A stretch of 64,000 bases of DNA from Camellia lanceoleosa (GCA_025200525.1 CM045762.1:31142196-31206195), one strand, 5' to 3'. Shown: positions 11,644-22,620, counted from the first letter of the stretch. Numbers and translations: made by a program. Notes: generated by a model not told the origin, from the sequence alone.

Positions 11644-13491
11644 TCTATACTATATATTAAAAAGGGATTTTTAACTCTAAATTTTGTGACAGTTTTAATA
11701 TTTTAATTTAATTTTTTTGATTTTTTAATTTAAATTTTTTTTTAATATTTATTAACTTCTCCCAATTCTCAAGTCTTACCCTCATAATAACACTTTAATA
11801 TATTAAGAACAAGTATAAAAAAAAATTCTTTGAAATCCACAACATATGAATTCCTTGAAAAGTCTCAACACATATGATTATTATCCCTCATAATAATACT
11901 TTAATGTATTAAAAACAAGCATAAATTTTTTTTTTTGAAAAGTCCAACACATATGATTATTATCAAAATATTAAATTTTAATATAATATAATAAAAAAAA
12001 AGACATTTAATTCCTTGAAAAGTCCAATACATATGATTATTATCAAAATATTAAACTTTAATACAATATAAAAAAGGAAAAAAAGAAGACATTTAAAAAA
12101 AAAAAGATATTTAAAAATCGCAATTTACATATATAGATAACTAGCCTATCACCCGTGTTATATACGAGATAATTATAGATATTTATATTTTTTTAATTTT
12201 TTTAAATATATAAATTATGTTTTTTAAGATTTTTTATAAAAATAATTTAACAATCTTATCATTAACCATAGTGTACAAGAGAAATTAAAAAGGTTACTGC
12301 AATAACTATGCACGGGCTGTATCTATAATTATTTGTATAAAGGGATTTTAAATGCTAATCAAGGATTTTGACCAAATCAGTAAATACAGACATGTGGATT
12401 GGAAAAAGTTAATAAATGCTAATCAGAGGATTTTGACCGAATCAATAAATGCTGAGTTTTTTTTTTTTTAATCAAAAATTTAGAAAATTAAGATTGAGAT
12501 ATTGGAACTCCCACAAGACTTGGGGTTTAGAAACCCCCTTTTCCTTAATATATTTACGATTATCTATATATGTAAATTGTGATTTTTAAATGTTTTTTTT
12601 TTTAAATGTCTTCTTTTTTTCCTTTTTTATATTATATTAAAATTTAATATTTTGATAATAATCATATGTGTTAGACTTTTCAAGGAATTAAATGTCTTTT
12701 TTTTTATTATATTATATTAAAGTTTAATATTTTGATAATAATCATATGTGTTGGACTTTTCAAGAAATTTTTTTTATACTTGTTCTTAATGTATTAAAGT
12801 ATTATTATGAGGGATAATAATTATATGTGTTGAGACTTTTCAAAGAATTCATATGTGTTGGATTTCAAAGAATTTTTTTTTTTATATTTATTCTTAATGT
12901 ATTAAAGTGTTATTGTGAGGGTAAGATTGGGGGTTAGGAGAAATTAATAAATGTTAAAGTTTTTTTTTAAAATAAAAAAATCAAGAAATTTCGATTGGGA
13001 GATTGGAGCTCCTACAAGGTTTGGGATTAAAAACCCCCTTTTGCTTAATATATAGTATAGATAGATAGATTGTAAATATAAATATATTAAGGAAAATGGG
13101 GTTTCTAAACCCCAAGCCTTGTGGGAGCTCCAATGTCTCAATCTTAATTTTCTAAATTTTGTATTTAAAAAAAAAAAGCTCAACATTTATTGATTTGGTC
13201 AAAATCCCTTGATCAGCATTTATTAACTTTTTTCAATCCACATGCCTGTATTTATTAATTTGATCAAAATCCCTGATTAGCATTAAATCCCATCATACAA
13301 ATAATTATAAATACAGCACGTACATAGTTACTGCAGTAGCCTTTTTAATTTCCCCTGTATACTATGGTTAGTGATAAGATTGTTAAATTATTTTTATAAA
13401 AAATTTTAAAAACATAATTTATATATTAAAAATAATTAAAACAAATATAAATATCTATAATTATCCGTGCATAACACGGGTGATAGGCTAG
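11644..13491 (+). mobile_element. Non-autonomous Helitron (outer), interrupted by a second Helitron
   Basis: The element begins TCTATACTATATATTAA after an A. It ends with the hairpin CCGTG-CATAA-CACGG (13465-13479), 8 bases, then CTAG (13488-13491) before a T. This matches the Helitron rules: 5' TC, 3' subterminal hairpin, CTRR, insertion between A and T, no target duplication. Removing the inner copy at 12141-13061 leaves about 927 bp. No Rep/helicase is encoded, so it would depend on an autonomous relative. Confidence 0.85.
12141..13061 (-). mobile_element. Non-autonomous Helitron (inner), same family, inverted
   Basis: On the minus strand it starts TCTATACTATATATTAAG at 13061 and ends CTAG at 12141, next to the required A and T. 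Its length, about 921 bp, and its sequence mirror the outer Helitron throughout. Examples are ATCATATGTGTT..GACTTTTCAAG and GGTCAAAATCC..GATTAGCATT, present in opposite orientation on the two sides. Its terminal hairpin is degenerate (CTCGT..CACGG). The outer sequence at the junction rejoins correctly when this copy is removed, which identifies it as the later insertion. Confidence 0.85.
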
Positions 13492-13494
13492 TTA

Positions 13495-13635
13495 GAATAA
13501 TGTTAGAGACCCTAAATATTCTATTAAAAATTTTATCAAATGTCTTATATAGGTATGAAACTCACACAATGTAAGTCTCACACCATCCATGTAAGACATT
13601 TGGTAGATTTTTTGGAGTTTCTAATATTTTTGTTA
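13495..13635. mobile_element. Short fold-back MITE beside the Helitron end
   Basis: The left arm (ATGTTAGAGACCC..ATCAAATGTCTTATA) and right arm (TAAGACATTTGGTAGA..GGAGTTTCTAATAT) are imperfect reverse complements around a short centre that itself repeats TCTCACAC. The whole is about 140 bp and could form one long hairpin. No target duplication was resolved. Confidence 0.55.
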
Positions 13636-14027
13636 TCATTAAACCATTGTTTTGGAAGTGGGTTTGGAAAGTGAGTTTAGGAATAAAATAGTCACAAAAA
13701 ATAAAATAAATTTTTTAATTTTAATAAGATAAAATATCATATCTAATCTATAATTATTACATTATTTTTTTCAAAAAAAAATTAAAAAAATCAAAAATCC
13801 CTTCTAACCAGACTTTTTAATCCTGTACCAAGCATGACGAGGAAAGGAGGTTACATCAGAAAGTAGAAAAGAACAGTTCAAAGAAAAAAGAAACTAGCAA
13901 AGAAACAAGCATAGTAGGAGGAGAGATAACCTAATTAGAGGGTAAGGATTTGGCCGCTAGAGCTTTTGCATTAATTTGAATGGTTGAATTGAGAGAAGTT
14001 AAATCTATTATTAATAATGATTATATT
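13636..14027. other. Spacer without a recognisable feature
   Basis: Mixed AT-rich then moderately balanced sequence with an AG-rich stretch near 13850-13930. No long frame, repeat or RNA gene was recognised. Confidence 0.5.
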
Positions 14028-14165
14028 TAGAGTAAATTATAAATATATTTTTAAAATTTACTTAAAATATGATTTATTTTCTGTAATTTTAAAAATTATA
14101 TTATGTCTTTTGAAATTTTTAATTTTATAATAAATGATCAATTTTATTAATAAAATGATGAAATC
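14028..14165 (-). mobile_element. Truncated, inverted copy of the TAAATTA MITE family
   Basis: The segment starting GTAAATTATAAATATA matches the reverse complement of the right half of the MITEs at 32057-32762, sharing TTTATTAATAAAATGA and GTAATTTTAAAAATTATAT. Only one end is present. Confidence 0.5.
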
Positions 14166-14366
14166 AATTAACAGTTTTTAATAAGGGAGGTTTATTAGAA
14201 AATTCTTTTTTTAAGTGTTTATATCCCAATTAGTTTAGGGGTATTTTTTTCAAGTCCTTGGTATTATGATTTTAGAATATAAAGGACACCAACTATTTTC
14301 ATAACGTCTAAGATCCATCAACAATATTTTCATAATGTCTAAGGTCCCTCAACCTTGATCTAGAAA

Positions 14367-15170
14367 AATTTCAGTCCAAAGAAATTTGGTCCAGAGAAAT
14401 TCTGGCCAGAGAAATTTCAGTCCAGAGAAAATTGACCAAGAGAAATTTTCTGGATTCAAACCAGAGAAATTCTCTCACTGCACAAATTTAGTGGCCCAAA
14501 GAAAATTACCAGAGAAATTTCTGTGAGCTAAATTACCAGAGAAATTTAGATGTTCTGTGAGTTAAATTTAGAATAATCTATTGAGAAATTTAGATTTAGA
14601 TGTTCTGTGAGCTAAATTCAAACCAGAGAAATTTCTAAATTCAGAAATTTCTCAATAGATGTTCTCAATAGAAATTTCTCAATAGATGTTCTGTGAGAAA
14701 CCAGAGAAAATGGTCAAAAGAATTTCTCAACCCAGAAATTCTCTGGATTCAAACCACTAAATTTAGATTCAAACCACTGAATATGATTTAGATGGTTCAA
14801 ACCACTAAATTCTCTGGTTTCTCAATTTCTCAATTTAGTGGTTTGATTCAAACCCAGAAATTCTCTGGTTTGAGAAAATGGTCAAAAGAATTTCTCAACC
14901 CAGAAATTGATGTTCTGAAAATGATTTCTTATTCAGAAAATGGTTTCTCAATGGATGTTCTGAAATTTCTCTGGTTTCTAATTTGAATGTGATTGTCCAA
15001 CATCTAAATTTCGCAATAGATGTTCTCAATAGAAAATCAGTTTGATGGCTTCAGTGACTTGGATACATATTCACAAAGAAAATCTCATCTCCAAAAAATT
15101 TCTCTGGATTCAATCCAGAGAAATTCTTTAAAACCAGATAAATTTTCTAAAACCAAAGAAATTTTCTGTA
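14367..15170. repeat. Irregular array of AGAAATT / CCAGAGAAATT words
   Basis: Over about 800 bp the words CCAGAGAAATT, AGAAATTTCT and GATTCAAACCA recur dozens of times in both orientations, with no fixed period. AGAAATTTCT is itself palindromic, so the array could form many small hairpins. Open frames at 14792-14986 and 15020-15205 merely read through it. Confidence 0.75.
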
Positions 15171-15689
15171 TCGCAAAAAAAAAAAAAAAACCTAAAACAA
15201 TATAGAGAAATTATGTTTAATTCTGTTTCTGGAACATGAGAAGGAATTAAATGATGTCAATAAAAAGAAATTTTCATTTTTGATAGAAATATGGCACATA
15301 AATTGTTATGAAGTCCACAGATAGCAAAGAAAGCCAATCTTTCAAAGGATAAGAACTAAAGAAAACTAGCTCTCTGTTTTTAGCTCTCTGTTTTTGCAGC
15401 ACCAGATTCTGAGAGCAAAGGTTCAAGCTCCCCTTTCCGATATAGTTTAACAGTATCTGTGAGGAAAAAAAGAAAAAAAAAGCAACACGAGAGTCAAAAT
15501 TTTTATCTAATTCTTGTACATTTCAATTTTAATAATTATATTAATCACACAATCAATCTTCTAGAACTGACCATGTAAATTGCCAGACACTGAAGCAGAT
15601 ACAAGGGAGTATATATACATACTGTTGATCTCTTTCTCTCTCTGTTGGCTACCTGCAAATCTGTGTTTCTCTCTCTAGAAAAAACGAAG

Positions 15690-15865
15690 AAGACCAATAC
15701 GGAACGGACGGCAACACTGAAGAGTCGTTGAAACAAAGGTTGCGGATCCGGGCGGCGCGGAGGTCTGCGACGGTGGCGGAGCGGAGGGAGGAGTCGGAAC
15801 GGTTCGCGCTCTCATCACCAACCTGCTCCAGGTCCGCCGCGCTTCCGGTTCTCTGCGTGCATCTG
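15690..15865 (-). pseudogene. GC-rich exon-like fragment, unidentified
   Basis: In one minus-strand frame this stretch is open and codes for an acidic to polar peptide including DESANRSDSSLRSATVADLR. It stands out from its AT-rich surroundings in base composition. An AG (of CTGTCCAG) precedes it, as in a splice acceptor. I do not recognise the protein. It may be a captured host exon inside the surrounding TIR element, or a chance open frame. Confidence 0.3.
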
Positions 15866-16027
15866 GACAGGTGAGAATGGAGAAGTTTAGAGAGAGAGAG
15901 ATGAGTTTTGATCGGGTATGGTCAAATTTATCTGATATATGTTGAGGGACCTTACACATCAAAACATAATTTTGTGGATCTCTTCCATTATGAAAAGTAA
16001 GGGAGGGACCCTAGACCGATTTTCCCA

Positions 16028-16410
16028 TTAGTTTATAAAATATTCTTGTATTTTAATAAGTTTTATTATTTGAACATTTGATTTATCAAATCCTCATATT
16101 CATATTTAAACTATTTTATGGACATTTTTACCCTTAAAAATATTTTTTGCACGGTTAGCAATTTGGTAATGTGAACATTCACATTGATAGTGTGAACGTT
16201 CACATTAACATGTTAACATTCACACTGATGGTATGAACATATACATCGGCGGTATGAACATTCACATTATGGAATATTCATATTGTAAATGTGAATATTA
16301 TTAAGGGTATTTTGATAACTATGTTACTTATAGGACTTATTGGAATATAAAAAAATAATGTGGATTAAATGGAATATAAGTAGTTAAAAATAGATTTATG
16401 AAAAAGTGCC
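16028..16410 (+). repeat. Dispersed repeat R2, copy 1
   Basis: This segment aligns in the same orientation with 57680-58025. Both have ATATTCTTRTATTTTAATAA, then TTTGATYTATCAAAT, then a block where GTGAACATTCACAT-like words are reiterated (16167-16310). Non-coding; class unknown. Confidence 0.65.
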
Positions 16411-16479
16411 CCTTTTAATAATGTTAGAAATTTATTTCAATTAATAATTTAGATAATTTTGTCATTGTATAGGAGAGTA

Positions 16480-16613
16480 GTAAGGAATTTTATTTTTTCA
16501 ATTAATTTTGTCAAATAAAATTTTTTTGACAAGAGAATATTTGTAATTTTTCAAACTATAAGTGACAATTCATATTTTAAATAAATATCAAAATGATGTA
16601 TTTATAATTTATC
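16480..16613 (+). mobile_element. Truncated copy of the TAAATTA MITE family
   Basis: The right-end sequence TTGTAATTTTTC.AACTATA followed by TGTATTTATAATTTATC matches the 3' ends of the MITEs at 32057-32762. The left end is not recognisable. Confidence 0.45.
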
Positions 16614-16664
16614 CTTATCTTTATTTATATATCATAACATATTTATAATTTTATATGTAATTAT

Positions 16665-17149
16665 TGTGGGGATATATTTTCTGAGTACCAACACGTGGCC
16701 AAGGTGATGCCGATGTGTCGGTGAGTTAGCGTGTCAGTCATGATATCGAGTTAATCTCGGCTAGGCCGAGGTTATATCCGAAGATATCGGAATCCGAGAT
16801 AAGTGAATAAGGCACAAGAGTCCTAGAATGAGGAAGGATTTCAGCATGGATAAGGATAACACTCTTAGGGAGTTTATCTCTATCTATGAAAGAGTTCAGG
16901 ATGAGCACTAAGCTAGAATTCATTGGAGCTAGACTTCTACTAGGACTGAGTCTGTGTTAGCTATAAAAGAGAGGCACCCCCGATGGGTTTAAGGTACGCA
17001 ATATATACTCAGAATAGTGTGTTTAGCACTATTGATTATCTTTGAGAGATATACTAACTTGATCGTCAGAGTGCCCTCGGGTGGACGAACCACCGCCGGA
17101 ATCTTCTCTTTCTGTTGCAGGTCAGCCAGGTGCCGCCTATTTTGCTGGT
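16665..17149 (+). repeat. 5' LTR of element B, 3' end deleted
   Basis: It starts TGTGGGGATATATTTTCTGAG and aligns with 26192 onward for its whole length. It holds about 40 bp (around 16748-16786) that the 3' LTR lacks. A TATA box (TATAAAAG) lies at 16962-16969. After TGCCGCCTATTTTGCTGGT the sequence passes straight into gag, so the last ~50 bp of the LTR and the primer-binding site are missing. Confidence 0.85.
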
Positions 17150-17847
17150 TCGTGACAAACAAACTACAGCCCTTGAGGGTAGATGCCCTAATGGCTTTGA
17201 AGATTGGCAAGGACGAAAGTCTGAGGGCCTACGCTAAGAGGTATTATGAGGTGTTCAACCGAATACCAGAATGCAACCAAGAAGTGACCGTCGTGTCATT
17301 TAAAAACGGCCTAAAAGATGGCTGCCTACTCCGAAAATCACTGGCAAAGACATTGCCAAAAAGCATGGAAGAGCTCATAGCTAGAATCGAGAAATATGCT
17401 AGAGCCGAGGAAGACACGCCAGAAACAACGCCGATAAAGCAAGAAAAAGGAAATGGCTTGCCGAAGCGAAGTCGAGGTAACAACGGAACCAACAAGTAGG
17501 AGGTAGGACTAAGGGCTGCATAGGCAGTCACAACTGTGTTCCGGATCCCCATTCACAAAGTCCTGGATAAAATCCAAACTCAACCCTATTTCAGAACACT
17601 AGCAAGGGTACCAGGAGAGTTTATGGGGTGAAGCCTTGGTAAGCATTGTGCTTACCATAACAAAGATGGGCATATGACCCAGGGTTGCAGAGCCCTGAAG
17701 GCATACCTGGAAGACCTGGTAAGACAAGGCCATTTGAGGGACCTTGTAGATGAGGCCAGGACAAGGGAAGAGCAGGCAAAACTGCCTCAGGCACCGGCAA
17801 CTTCACCTCCCCCAGCACAGCAATCGCAGGCAGGAGGACCTTGAGTA
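17149..17847 (+). pseudogene. gag remnant of element B
   Basis: Only the C-terminal half of gag remains. It begins within the capsid at FVTNKLQPLRVDALMALK, runs through YAKRYYEVFNRIPECNQE and ELIARIEKYARAEED, and reaches a stop at about 17497. A second segment contains the knuckle-like CAYHNKDGHMTQGCRALK near 17650-17705. At least two stops and a frame change break it. The abrupt junction with the LTR shows that a deletion removed the N-terminus. Confidence 0.8.
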
Positions 17848-18500
17848 ATTAATGTAATTTACTCGAAGGTCAACGAAAACGAAATACGAGGGGAGACCCA
17901 GAAGGTGAGGAACTTACAGCATGTGTACCAAGTCGGGGAGAAGAGACATCAGGCAGAGGAATACCAAGGACCAGTAGTGTCCTTTACTGAAGCCGACCTC
18001 GAGATGGTGCAACATCCACATAACGATGCCTTGGTAATATCCCTCCAGGTTGGGGAGTGCCAAGTGAAGCGCATCTTGATTGACCAAGGCAACTCTTGCG
18101 ACATCATGTATGTTAGATGTTGCAAAGAGTTGGGCCTTCACCCAGATGATATGGAACAATCTAATGGCCCAATTGTTGGGTTCAATGGAACGCCAACATG
18201 GCCACCGGGAGCAGTAAGCTTAGATGTGTAGGCAGGCACGAAGAAGATAACAACAGAGTTCATCGTAATCGATACACCCTCCCCTTACAACATTATCTTG
18301 GGAAGGCCATAATTGCATGCAATGGGGGTTGTTCCCTCAACATTGCATCAATTATTGCGGTTCCTAACAGAGCATGGGATAGAGGAGGTCAGAAGAGATC
18401 AGCTGCAGGCAAAGAATTGCTCCATGGCAACAATGAAATCCACCTGCAGCATACGAGAACCAGAGAAGGTAGAAATCGAAGACGAAGACGTAGAAGTCCT
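17848..18500 (+). pseudogene. Protease region of element B
   Basis: The open segment contains RILIDQGNSCDIMY near 18070-18112, the Tat-type protease active-site block (Asp-Gln-Gly in place of the classical DSG). SLQVGECQ lies before it and IVGFNG after. The frame stops at 18229-18231 and continues in another phase. Function in intact relatives is cleavage of the polyprotein. Confidence 0.75.
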
Positions 18501-19405
18501 AGAGGATGTCAGCAAAGAGCCAACCGAGAAGAGTGAAAAAGTACTAAAGAAAATCCTCGTCCAGGAGGGGGATGAAGAACGCTTCTTTCTTCTCATCTCG
18601 GGCTTAGCCGAAGAAAAGGAAAAAGAGTTGGAGGCGTTCCTGAGAGCAAATATTGAGGTGTTTGCTTGGATGCCTTACCAAATGCCTGGCATTGACCCCG
18701 AGGTCACTTGCCATAAACTGAACGTTGACAGGTCGGCCAAACCTGTAATCTAACGAGCAAGAAGACCGACGTTGATGCACGTCAAAGTAGTAGAAGAGGA
18801 AGTAGACAGACTTTTGGAGTCTAGGGCCATTCGAGAGGTAAATTACCTGACATGGCTATCAAATACAGTGGTGGTGAAGAAAAAGAATGGTAAATGGAGA
18901 GTCTGTGTGGACTTTACCAGCCTGAACAAGGCATGTCCCAAAGACAGTTTTCCTCTACCAAAGATTGACCAACTAGTAGACACCACTTCGGGGCATGGAA
19001 GGATGAGCTTCCTGGATGCCTACAGGGGATACCATCAGATAGCCATGCATCCTCCAGTTGAGGAGAAGACTGCATTTATCACTCCAAAAGGGCTGTATTG
19101 CTACAGAGTGATGCCTTTTGGGTTGAAAAAACGCAGGAGCAACTTACCAAAGATTGGTAACCAAAATGTTCAGACACCTGATTGGCCAAATGGTGGAAGT
19201 TTACATCGACGACATGGTCGTGAAGACCAAGGAACCTAAAGGTCATCTGACCGACCTCAAAACAGTATTTGAAATCCTTAAAACATATCGGCTCCGACTC
19301 AATACATCGAAGTGTGCATTTGGAGTTGGATCTGGTAAGTTCTTGGGATACCTGGTGACCAAAGGGGCATTGAGGCCAGCCCGGATTAGATTAAGGCCAT
19401 TTTAG
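18501..19405 (+). pseudogene. Reverse transcriptase of element B, frameshifted
   Basis: The segment holds the RT landmarks WRVCVDFTSLNKACPKDSFP, SFLDAYRGYHQI and MPFGLKK in one frame up to about 19135. The catalytic YIDDMVVK near 19201-19224 is in a second frame. A stop at 18751-18753 precedes the palm domain and a frame change occurs at about 19130-19150. All catalytic motifs are recognisable but not in one frame. Confidence 0.85.
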
Positions 19406-19407
19406 AG

Positions 19408-19938
19408 TTGAAGAGTCCGACATCGGCAAAACAGGTGCAGATGCTAACTGGAAGGGCTGCAGCCTTGAATAGGTTCATAAGCAGAAGCTCAGACAAATGC
19501 AAACCTTTCTTTAACTTAGTAAAGAATACCACAGATTTCTTATGGACCGAGGAGTGCGAAGCCGCCTTGGCCGACTTGAAGAAGTGCTTAACCACGGCTC
19601 CAGTTCTCTGAAATCTAGAACCTGGAGAGGAGTTGTTTTTGTACTTAGCAATTTCAGAACACGCAGTAAGCGCAGTGGTAATTCGAGAAGAAAAATGGGA
19701 GCAAAGAGCTGTTTACTATGTAAACAAAACCCTGGCCGATGTAGAAACAAGGTATCTACCCTTAAAGAAATTGGCACTGGCTTTAGTAATGGCTTCAAAA
19801 AAGCTGAACCATTACTTCCAGGCCTATAAAATTGTGGTGCTAATTGAACACCCCTTGAAGTCCTTGCTGCAACAAGGAGACCTGATAGGAAGAATAGCCA
19901 GATGGGCAGTCGCCTTGGGCGATATGACTGGAGTCTGA
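19408..19938 (+). pseudogene. Ty3-type RNase H region of element B
   Basis: It starts with the thumb/connection motif VQMLTGRAAALNRFISR, stops after CLTTAPVL, and resumes at LYLAISEHAVSAVVIREE..QRAVYYVNKTLADVETRY, characteristic of Ty3/gypsy RNase H. It is broken by a stop at 19609-19611 and another at about 19936. Confidence 0.8.
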
Positions 19939-20099
19939 GACCCGAGCGACAATCAAAGGCCAAGTTTTGGCCGACTTCAAGTGAGTTCACGCGTAATCCA
20001 TCAAACATCAGGCTCTGTTGAGCCAAGGTAAATGATGTCCAAACAAATAAGGAGGAGCCCAGCCAAAGGCGAAAGAACAAAGGAAAGAAGAAAAACTCA

Positions 20100-20674
20100 A
20101 ACCTTGCAGTATTTACATCGACAACTCTTTTTGACTGTTTATTGATGGGAGTTCAAACCGATAGAGAGCGGGGGCAGGAGTAGTACTGGTATCTCTAGAT
20201 GGGCAGATACTAGAACAATCAATTCGTTCAGGGTTCAAGGCCTCAAACAATGAAGCAGAGTATGAAGCATTCATTGCAGGACTAAAACTGGCAGCAGTAA
20301 TACAAGCAGATGAGGTAATAGTCTTTTGTGACTCACAACTTATAGTTAACCAGACAACGGGAGAGTTTGCAGCCCGAGATGAAAGGATGTCGGCCTACGC
20401 AAAGGAGGTCATCAGGTTGGCAGCCTTGTTTCAGAACTGCCGACTACTTCAGGTTAGCCAAGATGATAACAGTCATGTCGATGCATTGGCTAACCTAGCT
20501 AGTGCAGTACAACCTGGAAAAGCAAGGACAATAATGGTTGACTATTTGTTGGGCCCGAGCATCGAACCACGGACCACAGAGCGTGAAGCAATGTGTGTGG
20601 ACATGGGACTAAGCTGGATGAATACAATAGCAGCATTCCTAAAAGAAGAAAAATTGCCAGGTGATCACAAATAG
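20100..20674 (+). pseudogene. Archaeal-type RNase H (aRNH) of element B
   Basis: The translation contains an LFIDGSSNR-like start near 20140, then KASNNEAEYEAFIAGLKLA and VFCDSQLIVNQ, and later VDALANLAS. This is the second RNase H that defines the Tat lineage. A stop falls shortly after the first motif. The domain lies immediately before integrase, as expected. Confidence 0.8.
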
Positions 20675-21820
20675 GCACACAAGATCAGATTGAAGTCGGC
20701 ACGATTCATTCTGACAACCGAGGGACATCTTTACAGAAGATTCTTCATTGGACCCCTTTTGAGGTGTGTACATCCTTTACAAGTTGAAGATTTTTTATAT
20801 GAAATTCATGAAGGAATTTTTGGAAGCCACGTTAGAGGTAGATCACTTGCCTATAGGGCCATTACCCAGGGGTATTGGTGGCCTTACATGCAAAAAGATG
20901 CAGAGGCCTATGTGAAAAAGTGTGAAAAATGCCAAACATTTGCACCCCTGATACACCAACTAGCAGCAGACCTGAACCCAGTATCCAGTCCTTGGCCGTT
21001 TGCATAGTGGGGCATGGATCTTATTGGACAACTCCCCCAAGCAACTGGACAAAGAAAGTATCTACTGGTGGTAATAGATTACTTCACCAAGTGGATAGAA
21101 GCTGAACCCCTTGCCAAGATTCAAGATGTGGATGTGAAGAGCTTCATATGGAAGAACATCATCACCTGTTTTGGGATTCCATGAGCAATAGTTGCAGACA
21201 ATGGAACACAATTTGACAGTAAGCTAATCAAGAGCTTCTATGCAAAGTTCAAAATCAAAAATTACTTTTCCACCCCAAGTTTTCCTCAAAGCAATGGACA
21301 AGCAGAAGCATCCAATAAAGTCATCTTGGATGGGATTAAGAAGAGGCTGCAAGCAGCAAAGGGAAAGTGGGTGGATGAATTGCCAAGCGTACTCTGGACA
21401 TATCGGACTACGTCGAGAAGATCAATGGGGGAATCCCCATTTGCCATGGCTTATGGCATAGAAGCAGTCATTCCTCTAGAAATCGGCATCCCAAGGATCA
21501 GAACCTAGGGAGTGGAGAATGGGACCAATGACGTATTATTAGCCCGAGATCTGGATCTACTTGCAGAAAGAAGGGAGAGAGCTGCAATATAGCTCGCAGC
21601 ATACCAGCAGCAGCTTGCCAGAGCTTATAATAAGAAGGTCAACCCAAGGGAGTTTCAAATCGGTGACCTTGTCTTGAGAAAAGTCGTACGCAACAAAAAA
21701 GATCCAAGAGATGGGAAGCTTGGCCCAAATTGGGAGGGACCCTACAGAATCATCTCAGTACTGGGCAATGGGGCATATCGACTTGAAGATAATGAGGACA
21801 AAGAGTTGCCAAGGCCTTGA
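20675..21820 (+). pseudogene. Integrase of element B, several stops
   Basis: The HHCC finger (HEGIFGSHVRGRS..YWWPYMQKD..CEKCQTFAP) is followed by a TAG at 21005-21007. The core has VIDYFTKWIEAEP, VADNGTQFD and NGQAEASNK, so the DDE residues are present. A TGA at 21182-21184 sits where relatives usually have Arg, and a further TAG lies at 21506-21508. The C-terminal segment reaches NWEGPYRIISVLGNGAYRLE near 21735-21790. The stops fit C-to-T decay of CAG and CGA codons. Confidence 0.88.
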
Positions 21821-22027
21821 AACACTTGCAATTTGAAATTTTTCTATCATTAGAATTTTTTGTTCTTTTGTCATTTGCCGAAGTAAATAAATAAAGTTTT
21901 AGCTTGATTTATTTGTTTATACACTTATGGCTGATAAAAATATATAACGTTGTTTCTGGAATACATGTATAATGAGAACCAAAGAGGAACTTAGGTTCAC
22001 ACTAGGGGGCAGAGAGAAGAAAAATGG

Positions 22028-22620
22028 TTTTAACACTTGTTGAAACTTGAGAAAAGTTTACAAATTAAAGTTAAATTGAGATTAGGTTTAACACTTGTTG
22101 AAACTTGAGAAAAGTTTACAAGTTGAAGTTAAACCGAGATGATATTTAACACTTGTTGAAACTTGAGAAAAGTTTACAAGTTAAAGTTAAACCGAGATCA
22201 TATTTAACACTTGTTGAAATTTAAGAAAAGTTTACAGATTGAAGTTAAACTGAGATTATGTTTAACACTTGTTGAAACTTGAGAAAAGTTTACAAGTTAA
22301 AGTTAAACCGAGATGATGTTTAACACTTGTTAAAACTTGAGAAAAGTTTACAAGTTGAAGTTAAGCTAAGATTATGTTTAATGCTTGTTGAAACTTGAGA
22401 AAGTTTACAGAGTTAAAGTTAAATTGAGATTATGTTTAACACTTGTTGAAACTTGAGAAAAGGTTACAAGTTGAAGTTAAATTGAGATTATGTTTAACAC
22501 TTGTTGAAACTTGAGAAAAATTTACAGAGTTAAAGTTAAACTGAGATTATATTTAACACTTGTAGAAACTTGAGAAAAGTTTACAAGTTGAAGTTAAACT
22601 GAGATTATGTTTAACACTGA
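22028..22620 (+). repeat. 58-bp tandem array, about ten units, in element B
   Basis: The unit TTTAACACTTGTTGAAACTT...AAGTTTACA(A/G)...GTTAAA(C/T)YGAGAT(T/G)A repeats about every 57-58 bp with substitutions and 1-bp indels. It lies just past integrase and a PPT-like CTAGGGGGCAG near 22004-22014. No open frame crosses it. Such arrays are common in the untranslated region between pol and the 3' LTR of Tat elements. Confidence 0.9.

Larger units (their letters stand above)
14332..15960. mobile_element. Possible TIR/fold-back element carrying repeats and an exon-like fragment
   Basis: The left end reads CTAAGGTCCCTCAACC and the right end TTGAGGGACCTTA, an inverted repeat. Weaker inverted similarity extends outward on both sides (CATAATGTCTAAGG on the left; CCTTACACATCAAAACATAA on the right). 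Between the ends are the AGAAATT array and a GC-rich segment unlike its surroundings. No transposase and no secure target duplication were found, so the class is unresolved. Confidence 0.4.

Noticed and set aside
19511..20080. Minus-strand frame of 189 codons opposite the RNase H of element B
   Set aside because: RNase H motifs are on the plus strand. The antisense peptide is Leu/Arg-rich with no family match.
22028..22620. Regular array considered as a CRISPR-like array
   Set aside because: Units are contiguous without unique spacers, inside a eukaryotic retrotransposon.
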